Shown here one piece after another: positions 39,621 through 50,380 of a DNA stretch of 64,000 nucleotides. A model generated the notes under the pieces. The model was not told the origin of the DNA. It made no database searches and worked only from the letters and a program-made list of their open reading frames with translations. The DNA is taken from the NCBI RefSeq assembly GCF_009363055.1, contig NZ_CP045292.1, positions 1,240,001 to 1,304,000 on the forward strand, written 5' to 3'. The position numbers were made by a program, and so were the translations under genes. This DNA comes from Flavobacterium haoranii. Its GTDB lineage: Bacteria; Bacteroidota; Bacteroidia; Flavobacteriales; Flavobacteriaceae. Each line of letters starts with the position of its first letter. Positions within the stretch are counted from its first letter, which is position 1.

Positions 39621-41017
39621 TTATTTTAATCTAAACTTTTCAATTTGTGCTTGAACTTCTTCACTTCCCCAAGCAAATGGGAAGTTTTCTTCTAAAATAG
39701 TATGATTTGCAAAATTTAATCGTAAACCATTACTTAAGTGAAACTTACCTTTATCATTTTCTCCTAAAAGATAATATAATCCTGCCAATCGATATTCTAT
39801 TTCAAATTCATCTGGAAATACATCTGAAGCCTGTAATAAAATTTCTATTCCATTTTCAAATTCTCCTAAAAATTGCAACATATTAGACCATAATATAAAT
39901 GTATCTAAATTAATATCGCCACTTTCAAAGGCTCTACGATATCCTAACTCGGCTTCTTCATAGAAATTTAAAGCTTCATTAATAGCAGCATATCGTTTCC
40001 AATAAAAACTATTTTCACCATCAATACCAATAGCTTTGTTAACATAATACAATGCTTTTTGGAAGTTTTTTTGACGAATATAAAAATCAGTAATTGCAAT
40101 CCAACCTTTATCTAAAAGTGGATCCTCGTGAACTGTTTTATGGTAATATTTAAGTGCTTTTTCTCTGTTTCCTAAACGCTCATAGCATTTTCCAATTCGC
40201 AACAAAGCAAATGATGTTGGATCGTCTAGTTCAATAGTAGTTTTAAAACTTTCGATTGCCTCTTCATAACGTTTTAGTTTTTCGAGTGACTTTCCTTTTT
40301 CCATAAAAGCACCCAAAAAAGTATCATCAATTATAGTAGCATAATCGAATGCCCAAACAGCTTTTTCATAATTTTTTAAAGCATAATACTGACGTCCTAA
40401 TTGATGCCAAGCTACTTCGCTGTAGGGATTTCGATTAATAAAACTTTCTAAATACTCAATAGCTTTTTCATTTTGTTCCAAAAAATCATAACAATAAACC
40501 ACATTATATAATGCCGAATAATCTTGATCGTCCTCTTCTAAACATAATATAAAATAATCTTTAGCCTTTTCCAGATCATCCATAAATAGATATTCCATTC
40601 CTATCATAGAATAAACATCGGCTAAATCATCGGTATACTTCAAGGCAAGTTTTAAAGTTTCGATAGCTTTTTCATGCTGATCTCGCTTCGAATGAATTTG
40701 AGCTTGCTGTATATAAATTTCTTCATTGGTTGGTTCTATTGCATACAATTCTTGCAATAATCTTTCCGCTAAATCTAGTTTATCTTCGTAAACCAACATT
40801 TCTACTTGAACTAATCTTAATCCTGTAGATTTTGGATGTTGCTCTAGCCCTAATTTTAAAGCTCTTTTAGCTAAATTCATTCGGCCTGTATCCATATAGT
40901 GAAGAATAATATCTTCAAACTCTTCTGAATCAAAAAGAAAACTTTATTGGTTTTCAACATCGATTCAAATTTGGATAACGAAAGGTTGTTTTCTTCTTCA
41001 TCGTGACTCAATCTCAT
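39621..41017 (-). pseudogene. TPR protein, frameshifted at an A-run near the N-terminus
   Basis: The long frame (to 40895) starts mid-protein. A second frame upstream, from ATG 41017 (MRLSHDEEENNLSLSKFESM), runs LKTNKVFF and then needs one more T on the gene strand at the run 40932-40936 to read FDSEEFEDIILHYMDTGRMN and join it. The joined protein has 465 residues. It consists of tetratricopeptide repeats (for example AWHQLGRQYYALKNYEKAVW and LGAFMEKGKSLEKLKRYEEA) with no signal peptide, so it is probably cytoplasmic. Function is unknown; TPRs usually mediate protein contacts. The join has no loss of similarity, so the frame break is probably a sequencing contraction. Confidence 0.8.
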
Positions 41018-41196
41018 AGCTACTTCAGTTTATGGTTTTGTCCTTATTAAAATTAAGGATTTTAAAAGGGCATAATTTTTATATAACAAATTGTTTTAAA
41101 CAATTTAATTAACAATTTTGATTTGGGTAAAAGGTGACAGGTTAAAGGTTTTGTTTAATTGTATATTTTTTTTCTTTTACCATTTACCTTACACCA

Positions 41197-42375
41197 CTAA
41201 CCTATACTATTTAATACGTCAATAATAATGCCACAACCTTTTCTAATTTCGTCTTTACTAATCGTTAGCGGTGGAGTAATACGAATAGCCTTTCCTTCAA
41301 ATAAAAGCCAGAATAAAATAACGCCTCGTTTATGACACTCTAAAATAACATGGTTTGTTATTTCCAGACTTTCTGTCATAGCTGCAAGCATTAATCCTTT
41401 TCCTCTAACTTCTTTTATAAGTGGATGTACTAATAATTCTCTAAATAATGCTTCTTTTTCTAAAGCTTCTTGCATTAAATTAGATTCCGTTATTTCTTGT
41501 AATGTTGCTAATGATGCCGCAGCAATTACGGGATGTCCTCCAAAAGTGGTAATGTGACCTAATTTAGGATCGTGGCTCAACAAATCCATCATTTCTGCTG
41601 AAGCTGTAAACGCACCAACAGGCATTCCACTAGCCATTCCTTTTCCCATCACGACAACATCTGGAACAATGTCGTAATTTTGGAAACCAAATAATTTTCC
41701 TGTACGGCCAAAACCAGGTTGAATTTCATCTAGAATCATAACAGCACCAACTTCCGTACAACGTTCACGTACTTTCTTAAGAAAATCGTTCTCAGGTTGT
41801 ATAAATCCAGCTCCTCCTTGAATGGTTTCTAATAAAACTCCCGCTGTTTTAGTAGTTATTTTCTCTAAATCGGCTTCGTTATTAAAAGTTATAAAGTCGA
41901 CATCTGGAATTAAAGGCCGAAAAATTTGTTTGCGTTCTTCAAAGCCCATAACACTCATACTTCCCATTGTATTTCCGTGGTAAGCATTGTAACATGAAAT
42001 CCATTGACTTCTTCCAGTTACTCTACGAGCTAATTTTAAAGCACCTTCAATTGCCTCTGTACCAGAATTTACCAAATAAGTTTTAGTCAACGGAGCTGGC
42101 ATGTGAGCAGCCAATAATTTACAAAACTCGGTAGCTGGATGTTGCGCATATTCGCCATAAACCATTACATGTGAATATTTATCGAGCTGCGCTTTAATAG
42201 CATCATTAACTCTTTTAGGTTGGTGACCTAATGTATTTGCAGATACTCCAGCAACAAAATCTAGATAAGCATTATTATTAGTATCGTAAATATAACTTCC
42301 TTCTGCTCTAGAAATTTCCGTTGCTAATGGATGCGGAGAAGTTTGGGCTTGATATTCAAAAAAATCTTTAAGCAT
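41197..42375 (-). CDS. Class III (acetylornithine/ornithine-type) aminotransferase
   Basis: A 392-residue PLP-dependent class III aminotransferase. Motifs are VNSGTEAIEGALKLAR, YHGNTMGS, LDEIQPGFGRTGKLFGF with Asp216, and the PLP lysine 245 in VMGKGMASGMPVG. It is distinct from argD at 57 kb, which has the arginine-pathway context. The substrate cannot be read from sequence; relatives include ornithine and 4-aminobutyrate aminotransferases. Its start is five bases after the OstA-like stop on the same strand, so both are likely one transcript. Confidence 0.82.
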   Translation of the reverse strand: MLKDFFEYQAQTSPHPLATEISRAEGSYIYDTNNNAYLDFVAGVSANTLGHQPKRVNDAIKAQLDKYSHVMVYGEYAQHPATEFCKLLAAHMPAPLTKTYLVNSGTEAIEGALKLARRVTGRSQWISCYNAYHGNTMGSMSVMGFEERKQIFRPLIPDVDFITFNNEADLEKITTKTAGVLLETIQGGAGFIQPENDFLKKVRERCTEVGAVMILDEIQPGFGRTGKLFGFQNYDIVPDVVVMGKGMASGMPVGAFTASAEMMDLLSHDPKLGHITTFGGHPVIAAASLATLQEITESNLMQEALEKEALFRELLVHPLIKEVRGKGLMLAAMTESLEITNHVILECHKRGVILFWLLFEGKAIRITPPLTISKDEIRKGCGIIIDVLNSIG

Positions 42376-42380
42376 GTAAT

Positions 42381-44048
42381 TTATTCTGATTGTAAATCGG
42401 GAATTACTTTCGGTTTTGGATTATTTTTATCGTAATCTAAAGTTTCAGGCAGAACTTCCATTGGAACGTCTTCTTCTTCAGATTTTTTCTTGCTTTCGAT
42501 TAAAATTTGTTCGTGAATAATGTTTTCTTCCTCTGGAAAAATATCTTCTTTTGAACGAATTCGCTCATCTCCTCTCCAAATAAAACCTCTTAGTTTTCTA
42601 ACATTTTCTGGAAATTCATTTTCTGGATGTAAAAGACTTTCTACATCTTTTTTTGCAGTAACCGTTTCAATTTGATTATCTACAATTTCCATTGTAATTT
42701 CGCTACACTTCTTTTTATCTATACCTATTAATTGATTATCATCGTCATACATATAATAAATAACCTCAGCATTACGCTTTACATCAACTTGGCTCAACTT
42801 ATTATCTCTAAATTTTCCAAACAAATCGATTCCTTTAATTTGGTTATAACCATTTTCACTTAATGTATCTTTTTGAATTAAAAAAGCATTGTTAAGCACT
42901 TTTAAAGAGTCTAATTTTTGTGTAGTATTATCTCCAACTAAATGCATTACATCTCCTGTCATTTGATTGTCTTGATTCCAAATTACTGGTTTTCCAATCA
43001 ATTGTGTTAACGCTGTTTTGTTATTAGAATGAATCGAATCGCATTTTCCACTCATATCAGTTTTATAAAACCTTACATTATTGAAAGCTCTAATCGTTCT
43101 ATCTTCTGGCGGACCAGTTACCAAAATCTTTTTGCCATGCATAAACAAAGAATCATTTTCGACTTTTGTTACAACAACTGCCCTTTTTGTTAATATAATA
43201 GAATCTTTTCGAGTTGCTGCATCGCGCCACATTTCTGCATAATGACCTCGAGCAACCATATTATTTATAGTATCTGTAATTTTTACATTGTTGATGGCCC
43301 TTGAGAAATTCTTAGATTGATCGTAATACAAATCGTCTCCTTCAATAATTTTATTATCGTAAGTTATTTTAGAATTCTTCTGAAGCTTCCCTACATTATT
43401 CTTTGTATCGTAAAAACCATTTTCGGTATAAATTACATTTCCTTGATTGGTTATCGTTGAAGGTCCAAAAACATAAGCATGTCCCGAATTTTCGTAAAAA
43501 TCTAAATGATTTGTTTCAATTTTTGCTTTTGGATTTGTAACTACAACTTTAGTATTAAATTGATACTTTTTTGAAGCTACGTAATATCTTCCTGATTTAC
43601 TTTTTAACGTATTATCTTTATTAATTATGGTTCCGTAACTGTTATAAAAAGCTACTTGATTTTTTTTATCGAAATAGATTGTATCTGTAGTTAAAGTAGA
43701 TTCTGGTGAACGCAAAAAAACATCGCCAGTTGCAAAAGCTAATTCTTTTTTACCGTCATATTCTGCATAGCGACTGTTCATTTGAACGGTATCACCTTGA
43801 TTTATTCGAACATTACCAAAAGCTTTAATATAGTTTTCTGCATCAAAATAGTAAACCTTATTACAATTGATTTTAACTCCGTTGTGTAATACTCTAACAT
43901 TACCTGTAAAAACTGTAGCTCCAGGAATTTCGTTTTGATTTCTGTCAACAAAATCAGAATTCTCAACAATAATTTTTTTGTTTTCTTGAGCCACAACTAC
44001 TTGTAAAGCAGTAAGTATAAAAATTATATATGTTATTATATTTTTCAA
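42381..44048 (-). CDS. OstA-like (LptA/LptD N-terminal type) periplasmic protein
   Basis: A 555-residue secreted protein with signal peptide MKNIITYIIFILTALQVVVA. The repeats alternate short strands as in OstA/LptA: VFTGNVRVLHNGVKINCNKV, YFDAENYIKAFGNVRINQGD, FATGDVFLRSPES and DGKKELA. Such beta-jellyroll modules bind lipopolysaccharide during transport to the outer membrane. There is no C-terminal barrel, and the last 100 residues are charged and proline-rich. It probably belongs to the LPS transport route; which Lpt component it replaces is not clear. It lies upstream of the aminotransferase and downstream of the purA terminator. Confidence 0.85.
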   Translation of the reverse strand: MKNIITYIIFILTALQVVVAQENKKIIVENSDFVDRNQNEIPGATVFTGNVRVLHNGVKINCNKVYYFDAENYIKAFGNVRINQGDTVQMNSRYAEYDGKKELAFATGDVFLRSPESTLTTDTIYFDKKNQVAFYNSYGTIINKDNTLKSKSGRYYVASKKYQFNTKVVVTNPKAKIETNHLDFYENSGHAYVFGPSTITNQGNVIYTENGFYDTKNNVGKLQKNSKITYDNKIIEGDDLYYDQSKNFSRAINNVKITDTINNMVARGHYAEMWRDAATRKDSIILTKRAVVVTKVENDSLFMHGKKILVTGPPEDRTIRAFNNVRFYKTDMSGKCDSIHSNNKTALTQLIGKPVIWNQDNQMTGDVMHLVGDNTTQKLDSLKVLNNAFLIQKDTLSENGYNQIKGIDLFGKFRDNKLSQVDVKRNAEVIYYMYDDDNQLIGIDKKKCSEITMEIVDNQIETVTAKKDVESLLHPENEFPENVRKLRGFIWRGDERIRSKEDIFPEEENIIHEQILIESKKKSEEEDVPMEVLPETLDYDKNNPKPKVIPDLQSE

Positions 44049-44120
44049 TCTACTAAAATTTTGTCAAAAATAATTAAAAAGAACTATTGCCTTTTATTAT
44101 TAAGAATATTTTATAAATAA

Positions 44121-44146
44121 AAAACGCTCTAGTTAGAGCGTTTTTT
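44121..44146 (-). terminator. Terminator after purA
   Basis: Perfect 11-bp arms AAAACGCTCTA (44121-44131) and TAGAGCGTTTT (44134-44144) with a 2-base loop, next to the purA stop; A and T runs flank it. Confidence 0.87.
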
Positions 44147-44149
44147 CAA

Positions 44150-45421
44150 TTATTTTATAATTGTTTGTGTTCTATCTGGACCAACCGATACTACTTTAAT
44201 TGGTACTTCTAATTCTTGTTCAATAAAAGTAATGTATTCTTTTAATTCTTGTGGTAATTCTTCATAAGAAGACATTCCTGTTAAATCAGCTTTCCAACCT
44301 TTCATTTCTGTGTAAACTGGTTCCACATTTTCTGGTTCAATATTGTAAGGAAGATGCTTAATTTCTTGACCTTTGTATTGATAAGCTGTACAAACTTTTA
44401 AAGTATCAAAACCAGAAAGCACATCACCTTTCATCATGTATAATTCTGTTACTCCGTTTACTTGTACTGCATACTTTAATGCTACTAAATCTAACCAACC
44501 ACAGCGACGAGGACGACCAGTTACTGAACCAAATTCGTTACCTACTTTTGCCATTGTTTGTCCTATTTCATCAAATAATTCTGTTGGAAATGGACCAGAA
44601 CCTACACGAGTTGTGTATGCTTTAAAAATTCCGAATACTTCTTTTACTTTATTTGGTGCAATTCCTAAACCAGTACAAGCACCTGCAGCAGTAGTATTTG
44701 ACGATGTTACAAACGGATATGTTCCAAAATCTACATCTAATAATGAACCTTGAGCACCTTCTGCTAAAATAGATTTTCCTTCTTTTAAAGCATTGTTCAA
44801 AAATTCTTCACTATCAATAAAAGTAAGGGTTTTAAGTGCTTTAACAGCTTCAAAAAACTCTTCTTCCATTTCTTTTAAATCGTATTGTAAATCTACATCG
44901 TAGAAAGCAATCATTGCTTCATGTTTATCTGCTAATGAACGGTATCTTTCTTTAAAATCAGCTAATTCAATATCTCCAACACGTAAACCGTTTCTACCTG
45001 TTTTATCCATGTAAGTTGGCCCGATACCTTTTAAAGTTGAACCAATTTTAGCTTTTCCTTTTGAAGCTTCAGACGCTGCATCCAATAAACGATGTGTAGG
45101 TAAAATTAAGTGTGCTTTACGAGAAATAAACAATTTAGAAGTAATATCCATATTGAATTTCGCTAATCCTTCGATTTCTTTTTGAAAAACCACAGGATCC
45201 ATTACCACACCGTTTCCGATAATATTGATAGCATTTTTATGGAAAATACCAGAAGGTATAGTTCTTAAAACGTGTTTAATTCCGTCAAATTCTAATGTAT
45301 GTCCCGCATTTGGTCCACCTTGGAAACGAGCGATGATATCGTATTTAGAAGTTAATACATCTACAATTTTTCCTTTTCCTTCGTCACCCCATTGAAGACC
45401 TAACAGTAAATCTACAGTCAT
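44150..45421 (-). CDS. purA: Adenylosuccinate synthetase
   Basis: Makes adenylosuccinate from IMP, aspartate and GTP, the first step from IMP to AMP. Starting at the ATG at 45421, the 423-residue protein opens [18 protein letters not shown], with the GDEGKGK P-loop at 12-18. It has GGPNAGHT, the RTIPSGI segment, [12 protein letters not shown], and [12 protein letters not shown], and ends [10 protein letters not shown]. This is the usual full length. In the raw sequence the frame is open upstream into the Fur gene, so an automatic call would give one 579-residue protein, but I take these as two genes. A strong terminator follows. Confidence 0.93.
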   Translation of the reverse strand: MTVDLLLGLQWGDEGKGKIVDVLTSKYDIIARFQGGPNAGHTLEFDGIKHVLRTIPSGIFHKNAINIIGNGVVMDPVVFQKEIEGLAKFNMDITSKLFISRKAHLILPTHRLLDAASEASKGKAKIGSTLKGIGPTYMDKTGRNGLRVGDIELADFKERYRSLADKHEAMIAFYDVDLQYDLKEMEEEFFEAVKALKTLTFIDSEEFLNNALKEGKSILAEGAQGSLLDVDFGTYPFVTSSNTTAAGACTGLGIAPNKVKEVFGIFKAYTTRVGSGPFPTELFDEIGQTMAKVGNEFGSVTGRPRRCGWLDLVALKYAVQVNGVTELYMMKGDVLSGFDTLKVCTAYQYKGQEIKHLPYNIEPENVEPVYTEMKGWKADLTGMSSYEELPQELKEYITFIEQELEVPIKVVSVGPDRTQTIIK

Positions 45422-45457
45422 TGTGTTGTTTGTTGTTTTAGTTGAGTTGTTTTTATT

Positions 45458-45889
45458 ATTTTTTGTTCCGTAAAAATATAGAGAGTGATTTTGGATTTCA
45501 ATACCAAATATCTCTTCCATTGTCTTTTTAATTTGTTCGATTCTAGGATCACAAAATTCGATTACTTCACCAGAATCGGTTAAAATAATATGATCGTGTT
45601 GCTTATCAAAATAAGATTTTTCGTAATGCGCTTGATTTTGTCCAAATTGATGGCGTCTTACTAATCCACAATCTAAAAGTAATTCGATTGTATTGTATAA
45701 AGTAGCTCGACTAACGCGGTAGTTTTTATTTTTCATCTTGATGTACAATGATTCTATATCAAAATGCTCATTTGAATTGTAAATTTCCTGAAGAATTGCA
45801 TATCGCTCAGGTGTTTTACGATGTGCTTTCTCTTCCAAATATTTGGTAAATACATTTTTTACAATTTCTTGATTATTGCTGCTATCCAT
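45458..45889 (-). CDS. Fur-family transcriptional regulator (read-through into purA in the raw sequence)
   Basis: A winged-helix repressor of the Fur/PerR/Zur family. It shows [20 protein letters not shown], the helix-turn-helix [20 protein letters not shown] and the metal site [15 protein letters not shown], with an FCDPRIEQI tail. The C-terminal CxxC zinc pair is absent. After YFYGTK the frame continues through a low-complexity Asn/Thr/Lys linker into purA. The A-run at 45459-45464 (on the gene strand) is one short: with seven A the reading would be GTKK followed by tandem stops, a 144-residue repressor. I annotate that end. Which metal or signal it senses is not clear. Confidence 0.82.
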
Positions 45890-45911
45890 CTGATATTAAA
45901 TAAAAACGTTG

Positions 45912-45919
45912 CAAAGATA
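45912..45919 (-). promoter_or_regulatory. Promoter -7 element for fur-purA
   Basis: The complement is TATCTTTG (TAnnTTTG type), 22 bases before the Fur start. No TTG is clear at the usual distance. Confidence 0.45.
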
Positions 45920-45996
45920 ATTAAAGTAGATTGTTTAGTCTTATAAGTTATTATAATTTTTCAACAATTAGTTTTGATAAACTCGGGTAACTTTGT

Positions 45997-48189
45997 CTAC
46001 TCCGTCAACTTTTTTATGTTTTCTATTAGTTTTTTCAAAACTACATTATTAGGCACAACTACAGTAATTTTCCCATTAAAGATACCCGCATCGCCACTTA
46101 ATGCTAAACTTTGAATGTTTACATGCATTTGACTCGAAATAACTTTTGTTAGTTCATTTGCTAAACCAAGTGTATCTAATCCTGTAATTTCTAAAATGGC
46201 TTTAAACTCTTCTTGTGTTGAATCTATCCATTTAGCAGGAATTACACGATATGCATAATTTGATCGCATACTTATAGCATTTGGACAATCTTTCCGGTGC
46301 ACTTTTATACCTTCGTTAATTGTTATAAAACCAAAAACATCATCACCAGGAATTGGGTTGCAACAATTAGAAAGTTTATAATCTAACCTTTCTTGCTCGT
46401 TGCCAAATACCAATAAATCGTATTTTTTACTAATTTCATTTTTATTAATCTGCTCAGTAGGCTGAGTGTTTGGCGCCCTTTTAATGGTTTTCTTAAAGAA
46501 ATTAACCAGCGTGTTATTCTTTTGAGCTGCAAAATCTTTTAACTGCTGATTTTCAATTACTCCTACTCCTACTCTATAAAACAAATCTAAACTGGTTTGC
46601 AATTTAAAATAGTTAACCAATTCGTTTACTACTGTTTCATTTAAAGTAATTTTTAAATGACGAAGCTTTCTGGTGAGTAGTTCTTTTCCTTCTTCGGCTA
46701 TTTTTTTGGTATTTTCGTTTAGAACATTTTTAATTTTGGTTTTAGCTCTCGAAGTTGTAACATAATCGAGCCATTGCATAGTAGGTTTTTGATGAGGAGA
46801 AGTTATTACTTCTACCTGATCGCCACTGTTTAATACGTGATTTAACTGAACTAATTTTCCATTTACTCGAGTTCCTCTTGTTCTAATTCCAATTTCTGAG
46901 TGAATGGCAAAGGCAAAATCTAATGAAGTAGCTCCTTTTGGTAACGATTTAATATCTCCTTTTGGTGTAAAGACATAAATTTCTTTAGAATAAAGATTAA
47001 GTTTAAAATCTTCAACAAAATCTACTGCACTAGAAGTTTGATTTTCTAGAGCCTCTTTCAATTGATTTAACCAAACCTCTAAGGTGTGTTCTTCGGTGTC
47101 GCCGTTTTTGTATTTATAGTGAGCCGCGTATCCTTTTTCAGCAATTTCGTCCATTCGTTCGCTTCGCACCTGAATTTCAACCCAGCGTCCCTTTGGTCCC
47201 ATAACCGTTATGTGCAATGCTTCGTAACCAGTAGATTTGGGCGAAGAAATCCAGTCTCTTAAACGACTAGGACTAGGACGATAATGATCCGTTACAACTG
47301 AATAAATTTTCCAAGCTAAGAATTTCTCGTCATGCTGATTAGATTTATAAATAATACGAAGTGCAAACTTGTCGTAAACCTCTTCAAAAGTGACGTTTTG
47401 CGCGCGCATTTTTCTTCGTATCGAATAAATCGATTTTGGACGTCCTTTTATAATAAAATCTACTCCTTCATCTTGTAAAGATTTACTCAAAACATCTGAA
47501 ATTGATTTTATGTAAGCATCTTGCTCTTGCTTGGTTTCTTTTATTTTACTTACAATTTGATTATAAACTTCTGGCTCAGTATACTTTAAACCTAAATCTT
47601 CTAATTGTGTTTTAATGTTATAAAGTCCTAATCTGTGTGCAAGTGGCGCATAGATGTATAATGTTTCCGAAGCAATCTTGGCTTGCTTATAATCGGCCAT
47701 ACTTTCCATAGTTTGCATATTATGCAATCTATCGGCTATTTTTATTAAAATTACACGAACATCTTCATTTAGTGTAAGCAACATTTTTCTAAAATTCTCT
47801 GCTTGTAATGAAATATCTTGTTCGGTTTTAACTTTGGCAATTTTAGTTAATCCTTCAACAATTTTAGCAATTTTAGGATTAAACATTTTTTCTAAGTCTT
47901 CAACAGTGATATCTGTATCTTCAACTACATCATGCATTAAAGCTGCCGCAATAGAAGTAGCACCTAAACCAATTTCTGAAGCTACAATTTTAGCCACAGC
48001 AATAGGATGAAAAATATAAGCTTCACCCGATTTTCTTCTTTGGTCTTTATGTGCTTCAACTGCAACATCAAAAGCTTTACGAATTAATTTTTTATCTTCA
48101 TCTGTTAAAGATTGATAACTAATTCGTAGCAACTCTTTATATTCTTGTGCAATTGCTTTATTTTCTGCTTCTAAGTCGATTTCCGTCAT
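45997..48189 (-). CDS. Bifunctional (p)ppGpp synthetase/hydrolase (RelA/SpoT family)
   Basis: Makes or degrades the stringent-response alarmone. The 730-residue protein has the hydrolase HD domain (His61, His-Asp at 86-87 in MHDVVED, Glu-Asp at 90-91) and the synthetase domain (GRPKSIYSIRRKM, FALRIIYKS, STGYEALHITV). A TGS domain follows (VFTPKGDIKSLPKGATSLDF), then a helical domain, a Cys-rich segment (NCCNPIPGDDV) and a C-terminal ACT/RAM domain. Both active sites look intact, which is consistent with a long Rel/SpoT-type bifunctional protein. The upstream spacer has a TAACTTTG element. Confidence 0.94.
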   Translation of the reverse strand: MTEIDLEAENKAIAQEYKELLRISYQSLTDEDKKLIRKAFDVAVEAHKDQRRKSGEAYIFHPIAVAKIVASEIGLGATSIAAALMHDVVEDTDITVEDLEKMFNPKIAKIVEGLTKIAKVKTEQDISLQAENFRKMLLTLNEDVRVILIKIADRLHNMQTMESMADYKQAKIASETLYIYAPLAHRLGLYNIKTQLEDLGLKYTEPEVYNQIVSKIKETKQEQDAYIKSISDVLSKSLQDEGVDFIIKGRPKSIYSIRRKMRAQNVTFEEVYDKFALRIIYKSNQHDEKFLAWKIYSVVTDHYRPSPSRLRDWISSPKSTGYEALHITVMGPKGRWVEIQVRSERMDEIAEKGYAAHYKYKNGDTEEHTLEVWLNQLKEALENQTSSAVDFVEDFKLNLYSKEIYVFTPKGDIKSLPKGATSLDFAFAIHSEIGIRTRGTRVNGKLVQLNHVLNSGDQVEVITSPHQKPTMQWLDYVTTSRAKTKIKNVLNENTKKIAEEGKELLTRKLRHLKITLNETVVNELVNYFKLQTSLDLFYRVGVGVIENQQLKDFAAQKNNTLVNFFKKTIKRAPNTQPTEQINKNEISKKYDLLVFGNEQERLDYKLSNCCNPIPGDDVFGFITINEGIKVHRKDCPNAISMRSNYAYRVIPAKWIDSTQEEFKAILEITGLDTLGLANELTKVISSQMHVNIQSLALSGDAGIFNGKITVVVPNNVVLKKLIENIKKLTE

Positions 48190-48219
48190 AAAAATAAGTT
48201 AACTTTTTGAAAGTTAATA

Positions 48220-48227
48220 CAAAGTTA
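48220..48227 (-). promoter_or_regulatory. Promoter -7 element for the RelA/SpoT gene
   Basis: The complement reads TAACTTTG, fitting TAnnTTTG, 30 bases before the start at 48189. A TTG is only nine bases further upstream, too close for the usual spacing, so this is tentative. Confidence 0.35.
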
Positions 48228-48363
48228 CGAAATCTGCAAGTAAATTATTTTGGCACTACTACTTTTAAGCATTACTTAATTGAAAATGAAATCGCTTTTA
48301 TTTGAACCAATTTTAATATTGTATTAATTATCGTTAAAAAAGGATACATTTAACGGTTTTTCT

Positions 48364-48393
48364 TTGAATTCTCGAGGCGCTTTATTATCTTCG
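48364..48393 (+). promoter_or_regulatory. Promoter for the DUF349 gene
   Basis: TTG at 48364-48366 is followed after 19 bases by TATCTTCG at 48386-48393, one base off TAnnTTTG, 31 bases before the ATG. Spacing is as expected for a Bacteroidetes promoter. Confidence 0.45.
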
Positions 48394-48424
48394 GGCTCAA
48401 TTAGTAACCTTAAGCATTTATATA

Positions 48425-50310
48425 ATGTTAGAAGAAATGAATGATAACCTGCATGAAGCAGATGGACAAGAACAATTTGAGTCGCAAGAAGATGTTGTTG
48501 TAAAAAACCAATCTGCACAAGACGTAATCGATGATTCGAATGCAGAAGAAAATGAAGACGACTCAATTAGTGATAAACACGACATTCCGCTTTTAGACTA
48601 CGAACAGATGTCTATGGAAGAGTTAGTTGCTGAACTTGACAATTTGGTTAAAAACCATAAAGTTATGGCAATTAAAGACCACGTAGAAGAAATTCGTAAG
48701 GCTTTTATGAATCACTATCATCATTTAATTGATGAAAAACGTGATGAGTTTAATGCCGAAAATCATGATGAAAACGTGGAGTTTGAATATCATTTCCCTT
48801 TAAAAAACAAATTTGAAGCGGTTTACGATGATTATAAATCTAAACGTAATAATCATTACAACCAATTACAAAAGAATCTAAAATCTAACTTAAATAAAAG
48901 AACAGAGTTAATTGAAGAACTTAAAAATCTTGTAGATAATACAGATGAAAGTTTAACAATTGCCGATATGTTCAAAAAGTTAAATGATATTCGTGAGCAA
49001 TGGAAATCGGCTGGAGCAATTCCAAGAGATAAATACAACATTGTTTGGAACAACTATCATTTCCACGTTGAACGTTTTTACGATTTAATTCACTTAGATA
49101 AAGAAGCTAGAGATCAAGACTTTAAATTAAATTTAGAGCAAAAATTAGCCATTATTGAAAGAGGAAAAGAATTGTTAAACGATAGCGACATTGCAAAAGC
49201 TTTCCGTGAATTACAATTATTACACCGCGTTTGGAAAGAAGAAATTGGTCCGGTTGCTAGAGAACAAAGAGAAGCCATTTGGAACGAGTTTAGTGAAATT
49301 ACTAAACAAATGCACGACAAAAGAGAAGCTTTCTTTGCTAATGCAAAAGCTAGAGAAGAAGATAATTTAGCTAATAAAAATAATATTATTCGCGCAATTG
49401 ATGCTTTAGGAGACGAAGAAATTAGTTCGCACAACGGATGGCAAAACCAAATTAAAAAGATGGAAGCCTTACGAGAGCAATTCTTTAAAGCAGGTCGCGT
49501 TCCTGCTGAAGTAAACGAGGCAACTTGGGATGCTTTTAAAACTGCTGTTCGCGGATTTAACGCTAAAAAGAACAATTTCTACAAAGAAATAAAGCACGAA
49601 CAACAAGAAAATCTAAACAAAAATTAGCTTTAGTTGAAAAAGCCGAGTCTTTAAAAGACAACGAAGATTTCAACATGGTTACGCCAATAATGAAGCAAAT
49701 TCAGGATGAGTGGAAACAAATTGGCCATGTTCCTAGAAAATATTCCGATAAAGTTTGGGCAGATTTTAAAAACGCTTGTAATCATTATTTTGATCGTTTA
49801 CACAAAGTAAGAAATCAAGAAAACAAAGTTGAAGTTGAAGCTTTTGATAAGAAAAAAGCGTACTTAGAAGATTTAAAATCTTTTGAGTTAACAGGAGAAC
49901 ACAAAACTGATTTAGATGCTATAAAAGCACATATTGAAGCTTGGAAAGCAATTGGAAAAGTTCCTTTTAACCGTCGCCATATTGAAGGCAAATTCAATAA
50001 AATTTTAGATGCTTTATTCGAAAAATTAAGTTTATCTAAAAAAGATACTGAAATGATGAAGTTTGATGCCAAATTAGAACAAATGGTTGAAAACGAAGAC
50101 GGAAGAGCATTAGAAAAAGAACAATTCTTTATTCGTAAGAAAATTGATGAAGTACAAAATGAGATTTTCCAGTTAGAAAACAACATTCAGTTTATTACAA
50201 ATGCTAAAAAAGACAATCCTTTCTTAAAAGAAGTTCAAAAGAACATTGATCGCCACAAAGACGAATTGAAATTGTGGAAGGAAAAACTAAGCAAATTAAG
50301 AGAAATTTAA
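48425..50310 (+). pseudogene. DUF349 repeat protein, frameshifted at an A-run
   Basis: An acidic N-terminus of about 70 residues is followed by repeated DUF349 helical units. Each has the W-K-x-x-G-x-x-P-R-x pattern: REQWKSAGAIPRDKYNIVW, HRVWKEEIGPVAREQREAIW, REQFFKAGRVPAEVNEATW, then after the break DEWKQIGHVPRKYSDKVW and EAWKAIGKVPFNRRHIEGKF. The first frame stops after LNKN. One more A in the run at 49619-49623 gives LNKKLALVEKAESLKDNEDF and reaches 50310 (628 residues). The repeats are regular across the join, so this is one intact gene in all likelihood. DUF349 proteins are long coiled helical proteins of unknown function. Confidence 0.88.
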
Positions 50311-50314
50311 TACC

Positions 50315-50346
50315 AAACCCCAAGTGAAAGCTTGGGGTTTGTTTTA
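50315..50346 (+). terminator. Terminator after the DUF349 gene
   Basis: Perfect 10-bp arms AAACCCCAAG and CTTGGGGTTT around a 6-base loop, followed by a T-rich run. This shows that the transcription unit ends before 50346. Confidence 0.88.
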
Positions 50347-50380
50347 TAAAAATTTTAATCTAAATCATTCTTCAATAAAT

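Noticed and set aside
44150..45889. A genuine new Fur-PurA fusion protein
   Set aside because: One added base at a homopolymer gives two normal-length proteins, in line with the other contractions in the window.
49114..50186. Minus-strand frames of 123-153 codons opposite the DUF349 gene
   Set aside because: Ser/Phe/Leu-rich shadow translations of Lys/Glu-rich helices; the plus strand has the regular DUF349 repeats.
50324..50380. Earlier start for the secreted protein at 50381
   Set aside because: Those codons overlap the DUF349 terminator hairpin and put a non-signal segment before a clear signal peptide.
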